Positions 19,545-29,586 of a DNA stretch of 39,913 bases are shown here, piece by piece (the stretch's first letter is position 1; every line of letters begins with the position of its first letter). The DNA lies in assembly GCA_027943245.1 (NCBI GenBank), contig JANDJZ010000475.1, positions 1 to 39,913 on the forward strand. The letters are read 5' to 3'. This DNA is from Acanthamoeba sp. SK_2022b (Eukaryota > Discosea > Longamoebia > Acanthamoebidae). Made by a program: the position numbers and the translations under genes. The notes under the pieces were generated by a model. It was not told where the DNA came from. It made no database searches and was given only the letters and a program-made list of their open reading frames with translations.

Positions 19545-21608
19545 ATGCTGGTTTCTTGGTACCTACTGTTGTGCATAGTCACGGGCGGGCAGGCGCTGAC
19601 TTTCACGTGGTCCAACTCGTCCCTCAGTCCTGGATGGTCTGCTAGAAAAGACCACATCGTGGTGGCAGTCAACAGCACCACTCTGGTGGTGCTGGGAGGA
19701 ACGAACGGCACAAATTGTTTCAATGACCTGACGCTTTGGAACTATGAAGGTCTCCTCCTTCCTATGCATTCATCTGAGATACTCACTATCCTTACAGGTA
19801 GCAGCTGGCGCTTGGTTATTGCCACCACCGCCCCAAACGCTCAAGCTTGTGCATACCCATCATCCCGCCAAGCTGCTTATTTTGACCGTTCTTCATCCTC
19901 GATCATCTCATTTGGAGGAATAGATGATAGTACTTCACGAGGAGGCGTCCCACGCTCATTCCCCACAGTTTGTGCTCTTTCCCTAGGTGCGCTCTCTTGT
20001 CAGCTAAAAGGATAGGGCTAAAAGTGGCAGATTTAGATACTTGGCAGTGGCAACTTCCCAATTGGATAGACTACGTGTGGCTGCATACCGCAACCTTGTT
20101 ATCTTCTGGCGCTGGACTAGTGTTTGGTGGTATACGGGATGGTGGAGCGCTGAACGACCTCTACGAGTTCAGTAACGGTAACTGAGAAGAGGGGTGATAG
20201 AATAATTCTGATGTTGATTTCCATTAGGCACCTGGGTACAGATCTGCTGCGGCATCTCGTCTCTTGGACTCTACGGAGTCCAACAACCACAGAGGCGCTG
20301 GGGTCACACCGCATTAGCAAGAGAGGGACAGATGTGGACGTACGGAGGTTCTTTCCAGAACGGCACCGCTCTCGGCATGGTTGAGCAATATAACTCTGGT
20401 ATGCCTGGCGCCTGAGGACTGCTACTTGTGTGATGGCTCTAAAATCTAAGCAGCAAATAGGACGTGGATCGTGATGCCACAGTCATCCACGAAGCCTGAA
20501 GATCGCTGGGGTCACACCGCAGTACTCACTCCGAACCAGGACGGCATGCTGATATACGGTGGGCGTAACGGATCGCGCTACTTCAACGACCTTTGGCTTT
20601 ATTCTTTCGGTTTCTTCCTCATCGCAAGCCATGATGCCTTTTACTAGGCTAAACCTTTTTCCTGTCACCAGATGCAAACATATGGACGAAGTTAGAAGCC
20701 ACTGGCGGGTTTGCCAGAGCGTTTCATAAGGCTGTGTCTTATGTGGACAACCAACAAAGTTGGTGGATGACTGTGTTTGGTACTCTCCATTTGCCGTAAC
20801 CGTGGGAATATCTCGCTAACGAGATTTAGGTGGTGAGCTACCCAGTGGTGCAGTTACAGGCAACGTGGCGCGACTCTATCTGGGCTACCTCACCCCAACG
20901 CCCACAATCTCTCCACCTCCTTCCTCTTCGAACTCTCCACCACCCACTCCCTCGCAATCCCTGCCGGCAACCCCCTCAACCTCTTCGTCAGCATCGTTCA
21001 CTCCTAGCTCTACGCCTACTTTTTCACCTTCACAATCTCCCAGCTCGACAGTATCACCCACTCCATCACTATCGCCCACTCCATCCTTAACGACCTCTGG
21101 CCTGGGTATTTCGACGCTATCACCCACTCCACCGCTATCGCCCACTACCGCCTCGCCAACTTCCTTCCTTATAGCTACACCCACTCTCTTCCATTCGGCA
21201 ATGCCAATTTCGACCACTTCTTTAACATCGCGCTCTCCTTCGTTCGCCCCTTCGGTGTCTTCGTTTCCTTCCGATATGCCCGTGGCTATCCCATCTACAA
21301 CGTTGAACCATAACAACTCCGCTACTAGCAGCCAAGAAGGCACCGGATATGGTATATCTATCACGGTGCTGGTAGCTGTACTGGGAAGTGTGGGTGCTTT
21401 TGCGCTTGTATGCGCGACTGCGGCGGTGGTGTGGTGGCGAATGCGAGCGCTGCGAAAGGCGCAGATGGAGCTGCAGCTGGCCGAGAAACAGAAGAGCGCT
21501 TTTGGTAAAGTGATGTCAGATCCCAACCTTGCTTCCCTCACCCAGTCTAACCCGCTCTTCGAGGATACCTGGAGCTGCGCTCCGGAGTGGCCGCCAGAGG
21601 CCCTGTAA
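19545..21608 (+). CDS. Kelch-repeat type I membrane protein B with mucin-like stalk
   Basis: Seven exons: 19545-19749, 19798-19986, 20031-20177, 20228-20398, 20454-20609, 20672-20779, 20830-21608; 584 residues. A signal peptide of about 17 residues (LLLCIVTGGQA) precedes five to six kelch-like repeats, each with a GG pair and aromatic positions (LVVLGG, IISFGG, LVFGGI, WTYGGS, LIYGGR, each near one exon). A Ser/Thr/Pro stalk of ~150 residues built of TPSLSPTPS-like units follows, a likely O-glycosylated spacer. One membrane span (VLVAVLGSVGAFALVCATAAVVWW) and a charged cytoplasmic tail end the protein. All introns are phase 1 and 44-62 nt long. Together with the divergent neighbour it forms a pair of kelch receptors with different membrane-proximal regions. 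The function is unknown. Confidence 0.85.
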
Positions 21609-21792
21609 AATAGAGGACTTTCCCTTCCCCGAGGTCCGGCCAGCAATTCGTTTGTGTTTTTTTGGGCGCTTCGTTTTTGCTTACTTTTTGTTGGTGACAA
21701 GAAAACACTGTTTTTCGCTGTTTTTTGATGTTTATATGTGTTTTCCTTTGTTATCTCCGATTTCGGGTTGTTTTTTCCATGGCGAGCCGAGC

Positions 21793-21808
21793 AAACGTTT
21801 ATTATTCA
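21793..21808. repeat. Target-site duplication, left copy
   Basis: Sixteen bp (AAACGTTTATTATTCA) are repeated exactly at 29558-29573, right after the poly(A) run. The boundary on the A side is ambiguous by up to three bases. It marks the integration site of the LINE between the copies. Confidence 0.9.
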
Positions 21809-21821
21809 GAATTTGAAAAAA

Positions 21822-23998
21822 ATGAACCGAGGAGAAGACAAGCCACAGCTGCGCGGACGCCTTGAAACTAAGGTAACCACCCAAGAGCGTACTTGCATGC
21901 TCTCTAAGCCAAAGCAAGCCGGGCCTCAGTCAGCCCTTCCATCAGTCTCAACAGAAATCCCCGCTTTACCCAATCCCGCAGCGCCCGCAGCTTCAAAAAT
22001 GGCTTTGTTTACCCCCTCCACAACAGACAAACAGAAACATATGACGACGCAGCCGATCCTCACCTCCCCCCTTCACACCTTCCAACCGAACCAAACGGAC
22101 ACCCGCTCCCTAAAAGAGAGAAAAACCAACGGTCATCAAGCGAATTCAAATAAAGCAAAAAAGAAAAAATCACAGAGGAAAATAAAGATAAACAAACCCT
22201 ACCATTTCGAAGCACCAAACCTCCTTAAAAGGAATAAAACCTTTCCCATCTGGTCGATGAAGGAAAAAAACAGAGAAAACAACGTAACAACTCGTTACCC
22301 TCTTCATGCTAGAATAACCACTGACACCAAAATCCAGACAATAAACACCCTCCCCAAACCCAACGGAACCTTTCCCAATAAAGACCCAACCACACCCACA
22401 CCTCCCGACCCCCCAAAAAAAGGGGGAAAAATAGGCGGGAAAATACCCATAAAAAGCAACGCTCACACTCTCCAACCCCACCCGCACACCCCTCCACTGA
22501 GTCACACCATGAACAGCCCTCAACTGTGCCCAGACGCCACCCCCACGACCAAAACGACAGGCAAGCCGAGATCCAAGACCCCTGCAACAAGCCGCAAGCG
22601 CTGTATCAGCGATGAAGACTACAGCCCCCCCAAGTCTGCCACCACCAAGAAAACCAGCCCAAACAATGCCCCTCGCTCCACCTCTCCCTCAAGAAAACCG
22701 AAATGGACAATCAACATCGACAGCGACCATGAAGAACCCGTCGAAGACGTCAACCCCAACGCAGCCCTAGAAGCCACGATCGACAGCCTTGGCAACCTCC
22801 TGGACCTACCGACCCATGACAGCTCATCTACTCCGCTCGAGTCCCCCTCACACGATCAAGAGAGACCAGACACAAGACCAGCTGACAACTCGAGCAACAT
22901 GATCCTTGAAGACACGGCTCCCCCCCCCAGCACAAACGACTCTCCCGCGCACCACCCAGACTACAACCCGCACACATCTGCCAATGACCATGCAGATAAC
23001 CCCTCCCACTACATCCTCATCCGCAACATCGACAGGAGCGACATCAAGGAAGCAACGACTAAGGCCAAGCTACTCGGCCTGCAGCTTCTGAACCACCCGA
23101 CTTACGACCAAGCACGCCGCACCCTAGGCCTACATGTCAAGGAGAGCCTCTTCGAGAGATCTCTCACCAGACTGAAAGAAGCATACGACAGTGCCGGCGA
23201 GATCGGAGAAGGACCACTGGAGACAACTGAACAAGAAGCCATGGCACTCGGGCTACGCTTCAAACCGGACCAACTACCACCCATCATCGAGAAGACCAAC
23301 ATTGAGAAGGCAGTGCAGGCCCACGGAATCGAGATCGGCGATTTCGACCTTACATTTGTGAGCCCCAAACTCTACCGCCTAGACGTCTACGACGATCTCG
23401 CAGCATACAACCTCCGTATGCAACTGAACCTAACCATTGTTGGGCTCGACGCAGTGATACAGACCTGGAGATCCTCCCTATATGAAGAGACCTACCCGAT
23501 CACCATCTCCAACATCGACGGTAAGACCAGTCGCGCAGGCCTAAGACACCTCATTGAGAAGAAGTGCGGAAGCTTCGTCACCTGTACCGAAGGTATCGAC
23601 AAAGAGACAGGACTCCTCCTTCCATGGATGATCATCGGATTCCGCTTCGAAGCCTACAGGGACAAAGCGCTCCGGCTCAATGGTTACAATCCTACCACCC
23701 ACCCCTACCCCTCCCACCAACTCACTAACCACACCCCATCACAACCGGCCTTGCAGGAAAGAAGCCGCATCTGGGAAGAAAATTCACCCCCTTGGTCATC
23801 ACCATCCCGCTCACGGAGGAACAAAAAGCCGAGAGAGCAGCCCGCCGCGACAATGCTGCCACACTCAGAGCTGAACGTGCGGCCAAACAGGCAAGCCAAA
23901 GGGACGCCTACCAAAAGCGGTTTGTGGCAAGAGAAGAAGCAAGGAAAGCCCAGCTCGCAGAAGCAAGACAGCGCAACCGTAACTTCAGAGAGCTATAA
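21822..23998 (+). pseudogene. LINE ORF1-like region with frame change near 23.73 kb
   Basis: From ATG 21822 the frame runs through an A-rich, Pro/Thr/Lys-rich low-complexity region and then a better-balanced, protein-like part (about 22990-23700) with alternating helices. No zinc knuckle is seen, and I do not recognise a fold. After a C-rich low-complexity stretch at about 23695-23740 the initial frame loses protein character. Another frame (codons from 23729) instead encodes an orderly Ala/Arg/Glu/Lys-rich helix (LTEEQKAERAARRDNAA...) that ends at TAA 23996-23998. The simplest reading is that ORF1 ended at 23998 and that a small indel in the C-rich tract shifted the frame in this copy. The initial frame, by chance or design, stays open into ORF2. 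Confidence 0.6.
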
Positions 23999-26900
23999 TA
24001 AATACCCAAATTCCCCCACAAAATTCGCCAAAAACCTCCTCCTCTTAATTGTCTTCCTAAGTCTAATCAACCACACTGAAAGCGCCACTACAAAGACTCA
24101 CCACAATAAAACATACAACATCTCCCCTAAACACAACTGGTTGACCCCCTACCGCTACAAGAACACAGAATTCTTCCCCACAACCACAAACCACGCCTTC
24201 ACTCAAAATAAATACAATAAAAACAAACATAAACACAAAGATAAAAAGAATAAAACACACCTATACACACCTACACAAACACAAACCAACCACTACATAC
24301 ACTCCAAAGGAAAAATAATAATCTCATTAATAATCCTACTCTCACTGATCACCCCATCAGAAGCATCCCAATGGCTAGACATTGACTACAACTCCACCCC
24401 GACTAAGCTCCACACTCTAGGAACCAGCCTTACCCTTATCATAGCCACAATAAACATAAACAGAAGACCAAATGCCATCAAAGAAATCGACACTCTCATG
24501 ACCAAGAAAAACTGGGACATTGTCCTACTCCAGGAAACAGGAGTTGTGAAAAACAAACAACCCCACCACTCTACCCACAATACACTCCGCTACAACCTCA
24601 CCAACAGGATTATTTTCAACTCACCTAAACAAGCACAACTAGACGAAAAAAAACACAGAAAAACAATAAAAAACCTGGATAAACTACTACAACTCAACAA
24701 AATCACACCTGAACGACACGAAATGGACCTAAACTTTGCCCTCAATACCCCAGCTGACCCACAAGGTGGACAAGCCTTCCTCATCAAACCAAACATCTTC
24801 CAACAAGTCGTTCCTCACAAAATACTAAAGCAAAACACAAAGCAGAACAACAAACATAGCAAAAGACTATCTGCCCTCTCCATCAACATCAACAACCACA
24901 AAACCATCATCCTAAATGCATATGCCCCTGCCAAAGACGTTAAAATGAAAGATAAATGGTTCAAATCCAAACTTAGACCAGTCCTACAAGAAATCCAAAA
25001 CCAAAAATGGGAAACCATCCTGGCAGGAGACCTTAACACCACTAGAAACCTCCTGGACAGGTGGTCTTCCAACCTCTCCAGAAAAAGAAAGGACACTACA
25101 TGCACCGAATTTGAAAAAATCATCACAGAATTCCACCTAAAAGACACATGGAGAACCGAAAACCCTTCCAAAAGGGACTTCTCTTACCACAAACTCTCCG
25201 CCAACAAATACAAGATGAGCAAAAAAAACGAGAACAGGAATAACCCCCTAACCACACTACACACTCCCATCCTTAACCGAATAACCAGCATGCTCCCCAA
25301 AGATGCCTACAACCAACTCCAAAAAACCTGCACAGCCCTCCACAGAAAACTTCACAAAAATTGCATAACCATGTCAAGATTAGACTACATCATAACCTCC
25401 CCCAACATACCCACAGAAAACACCACCATTGACCACACCGGACACATCAGATCCGATCATGACCCAGTCTTCACCCACATAAATCTTGATACAAACACAC
25501 TAGCGAAACCCCAAGACTATACTCCCCCCACAACCATCAAATTCAGGTCACATAAGCTAAAGGACCAAGAAACCCTTAGCAAATTCCAAACAGACATCAC
25601 CAACCAGATCCTCAACCACCCTGGCCAACTCCCCTCAAAACCAAATAGACAAATAGAATGGATAACCCACATCATCCAGAATTGGTGTGAAAAAAACATC
25701 CCCTACAACAAAAAAAAGAAGGGCCACCACAAAAGAGACAAAAAAATGGGCCCACTAAGACGCTTCCTCAAAAAAACCATCAAAACCCACCGCTACATCA
25801 CCCACAGCATAGCAAAAAACACCAGGCCTACACCCACAAAGACCATGAAAAACCTGGAAAAAGCACCCGCATGGGCCAGAATACCCCTCCCCCAAATGAA
25901 AACTAAAGAAGAAACAATACAATATCTACAAAAAGTACACAGAACCAAGCAAGACATAAAACACAAACTCAAAAGAGAAATAGAACACAGTATCAACAAA
26001 AAAAACACAAAATCCTTCCTACTAAACATGGACCACCATAAAAATGACCCAAAAAGCTTCTGGAGAAGGATTAGTCCCAGGAAACAAAACAACTACACAA
26101 TCAAAGCAGCAACAGACCCTACTAACAACCAAACAAAAAGGGACCCCTCCGACATCAACAAAATATTCAAAAACTTCTGGAAAGACCTATATAAAAGGGG
26201 AACCTTCTCCAACAATAACAACCCATGGTTCAAAACAGCAAAAAAGATCCCCCCTGATGAAGCAAAAGACCTAGAAAAACCAATCACGATGGAAGAACTA
26301 CAATACGCCATCAAACAGGCCAAACAAGGAGCCCCAGGCACAGATGCCATAGATGCAACCATCCTCAAAGCCCTCCCCATTCCTGCACTAGACATCCTAA
26401 GACAAGCAATGAGCCAACTGCTCACCCAAAGTGCGAAACTTCCAAAAGAATGGAAAACAGCCAGAATCATCCTCCTACCCAAAGAAGGCAGCCCACAAGA
26501 TCCCGCCAATTACAGACCCATATCCCTCCTGCAAGTCCTCTATAAAATATACACACACATCCTAACTCAACGACTTAACATCGCCCTAAACAAAAACATC
26601 ATCAACAAGAGCCAATTGGGATTCAGATAAGGAATGGCACCCCAGTCAGCACTAAGATGCCTAACAAACATTATCGAAGAAGCCAACCTCACACAAAAAG
26701 AACTTCACCTCACTTACATAGACTGCAAGAAAGCATTTGACTCCATACACCAAGAAGCCATATTCACTGCCTTAGAGAGCTATGGAGAAGGTTACAGAAT
26801 GACACAAACCATCAAGCAGCTCTACACAAACTGCAACTCCCACCTCAACATCAACAACACCCAAGGAAAAAGCTTCAACATCGAAAGAGGGGTTAGGCAA

Positions 26901-29450
26901 GGAGACACCCTCTCCCCTCTCCTATTCATCACCACCATAAATGGAATACTAGACTGGATTGAAGAAGGACAGGAAGGCTATACAATGATGCAAAACCTAA
27001 AGATTGGGGCGAGAGCCTACTGCGATGATATAGTCCTGGTAGCCTCATCTAGAAAAGAGACCAAAAAACTATTCAAAAAAATGAAAACCTTCTGTGAATG
27101 GGCAGGACTAGAAATTAACCCCAAAAAATCTGCCTACACCAACAACTGTCCAATCATCAAAAAACCAAACACTAAAACCAATCTGCTAGTAACCGAAAAA
27201 ACAAAGAATGGCCTCTCAATCACATCACCCATTACCACAATCGGTCACAACCAGTCATACAAATACATGGGAGTCCTACTCAGAATGGACCTAAGCTGGG
27301 ATGAACAACAATCACACCTGGAAAAAAAGTTCACCCAATTCCAGAACCTCATACTGCATAGAAAACTCAATACAGACCAAAAGGTCTATGTCTCAAATAC
27401 AGTCGCCAACTCATATATAGCATACAGCATGACTGTAGTACACTACCCAACCACTTGGCTAAAAAAACTTGACAGGATTACAGCCACCAACATAAACCAC
27501 TCCATGGGCCTTAAAGCAAACAGCAACACCAAACCCCTGTACGCAGCACGCAAAGAAGGAGGCAAAGGCCTCATATCCCTCATCGACCTGCAAGAAGCAA
27601 TCACCTGCTCCCAAACCACCAATGAGATAAACTCAAACTCACTATGCGCGACCTCCACAGCAAACACTTGGTATAAAAACCCAGTCCTGGAATGCCCCAG
27701 CATGAGGAGCTGGAAGGCGGCCCTCAACAGAAACCTAATCACCATCAAACCAAAAAGCATGGACCTTAGCATCATAGGCCAAGACCAAATAACAGAAAAA
27801 CTAGCCAGGGAACTGTTCCTAAGAGGCTTTGCCTCATGGAAAAACCTCACCATAGACAACAAAATAAACCGTCTCTCCATCAACAACTGCCTAGGCAGAA
27901 AAGCCTCTGATGAAGAAATAAAAACCCTAATGAACTATGCCTGCAAACCAGGTACTCTCACCCTAAAAGACCATCTCCAAACCAACATCTCATTTGAAAA
28001 AGAAAGAGAAAAAATCCACCGCACCAATATAGCAGAAGAGGAAAGTAGCAGTTACCTCATACACTACCCCTCCCAAACCCTATATGTATTTACTGATGGA
28101 TCATGCCAAGGGGAGAAATGTGGAGGAGGTGTATACTTTGGACCCAAGGCAACACGAAACCGCAGCTTCAGAGCAGAAGTTGCACCCATCTCCACCACAC
28201 TAGAACTACTAGCAATAGAGGAAGCCCTCATGGTAGTTCCTGCAAAACTCAACATACACATCATTACCGACTCTAAGGCAGCCATTGACACACTAAATAA
28301 CTACCACAAATGGCCACACAAAAAACAAAAAAACACCATAGCCGAAGCAACAGTAAAAAGAATCCTCCTACTAAACAAAGAGATTAAAGACGCAGGACAT
28401 ACGGTCACCTACTCCCATATATTAAGCCACATAAGCAAAAAAAATAAGGAAGCCACAGAAAAGGGCAAAAGCTACGAGCAAGCATTCCTAAACAAAATAG
28501 AAACAATCAAAAACCTACTCCCAGGTGACTTCAACAACTACATAAAAGGAAACGAAGAAGCAGACAAACTGGCTAACCAGGGCACCCTCCTCACACCCAA
28601 CATAAGGAAATGGGAAATCCAATACATGGCCAACAACGCCACCCCCTTTGATGAAAGAGGCACCCCAATAGAAGGCTGTCTCCGCAAGTGGGTAATGAAA
28701 AAAAAGATTGCTACCCACAATACTCACACTCAACAGAAAAACAACACCACTAATTGCAAGGGAAACCTCCTCCAGGAAGTAACACAGACAAAACCCAACT
28801 ACAGCAACTCCAACTTCTCTTACAAAATTAGACACCAACTGCTCCCTACCAAAGATGCCATCAAACACCTATACTGGGAAAAAAACACTACCCACCCCTC
28901 CCCCAAAGCCATCCCCACAAAAATAGCCAAAAATAGAAAAAAGGCCATACAATGGCTTGCCAAGCAAATAGTATACAAAGACCAGCTCTGCCCAGCCTGT
29001 GGGAAAAAGGAGACACAAATCCACGCCCTTAGCGATGAATGCACCCTTGTACGTGCCAACAGCCACAAACTCACCTCAAAAATACACAACATAATAAAAG
29101 ATGCTGCAACACACAGAAAAAACTGCGTAGATAAACTCCCAATGTGGTTCACCAGCCTACAAGAAAAAAACACCCAAGGTCCAAAAATCCCAATACTCTC
29201 CCAACTAGAAAACTACAACCACAGAGAAGGAAAAGCAGGTAATGTCCCCTCAGCCCTAGTTGCCTGTCTCCACACAATCTATGGGATTCAGAAAAACAAA
29301 GCCAAAACCATAGCCATACTACTATGCGCAAATGTCACTCACCACTACCAAAGCCTCTGGAAAGAACGTTGCAAACTACTTTACGACCCTCTCACTTGGA
29401 AGAAAGCCATAGAAACCGCAAAAATTTCCTTAGTGGAAATGTACAAATAA
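23999..29450 (+). pseudogene. LINE ORF2: endonuclease-RT-RNase H polyprotein with internal stop
   Basis: Frame-0 reading from the end of ORF1 to the stop before 29451. The endonuclease shows ATININ, LLQETG, AGDLNT and SDHDPV (25453-25470), the APE catalytic series. The reverse transcriptase shows GAPGTDAID, LPKEGSPQDPANYRPIS, GVRQGDTLSPLLF and the active site YCDD (27018-27029). RNase H shows FTDGS, an E in the LELLAIEEAL helix, TDSKAA and a late NEEADKLA aspartate. A C-x2-C-x(11-12)-H/C cluster follows. TAA at 26628-26630 falls within the RT domain between the LLPKEG and FDSI blocks; both sides are in the same frame, so it is a nonsense change, not an indel. There is no methionine between ORF1's stop and the endonuclease, so initiation is not by a conventional ATG. 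Confidence 0.85.
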
Positions 29451-29543
29451 GAAAACAAACAAACACAAAGGCCCCCAGCCCAGTGTGTATTGGAGGGCAC
29501 AAACCCCAGACCCACTGAGCGGGCTTCCAATACGCCACCACAC

Positions 29544-29560
29544 AAAAAAAAAAAAAAAAA
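29544..29560 (+). other. LINE poly(A) tail
   Basis: Seventeen A residues close the element and abut the right target-site duplication. They mark target-primed reverse transcription of a polyadenylated RNA. Confidence 0.9.
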
Positions 29561-29573
29561 CGTTTATTATTCA
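29558..29573. repeat. Target-site duplication, right copy
   Basis: Exact repeat of 21793-21808. The end of this copy is only 13 bp upstream of the transposase ATG at 29587, so the LINE sits in that gene's leader. Confidence 0.9.
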
Positions 29574-29586
29574 TCTTTCGTCGACG

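Larger units (their letters stand above)
21809..29560 (+). mobile_element. Non-LTR retrotransposon (LINE) with APE endonuclease, RT and RNase H
   Basis: About 7.75 kb lie between two 16-bp target-site duplications, with a 17-A tail at 29544-29560, so the boundaries are clear. Only 13 bp precede the first ATG (21822), which suggests either a very short leader or 5' truncation. Domain order is an ORF1-like region (21822-23998), an apurinic-type endonuclease (about 24430-25490), reverse transcriptase (about 26280-27120), RNase H (about 28080-28570) and a C-terminal zinc-binding cluster (about 28985-29045). RNase H after RT together with an APE endonuclease places it near the I/Tad/R1 assemblage rather than L1. 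The coding strand is extremely A+C rich, unlike the flanking host genes. This copy carries a frame change in ORF1 and a stop codon in the RT domain, so it is probably not autonomous now. Confidence 0.93.

Noticed and set aside
20885..21700. 271-codon minus-strand open frame
   Set aside because: It mirrors the Ser/Thr/Pro stalk and membrane span of kelch protein B, whose plus-strand frame continues from verified exons.
21609..21792. Continuation of the kelch gene into the LINE region
   Set aside because: The kelch frame ends with TAA at 21606-21608. The upstream part of the long LINE frame starts from a non-ATG codon in leader sequence.
29485..29586. Upstream extension of the transposase frame through the poly(A) run
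   Set aside because: These codons are LINE 3' sequence, poly-lysine from the A tail and the target-site duplication; the gene's own ATG is at 29587.
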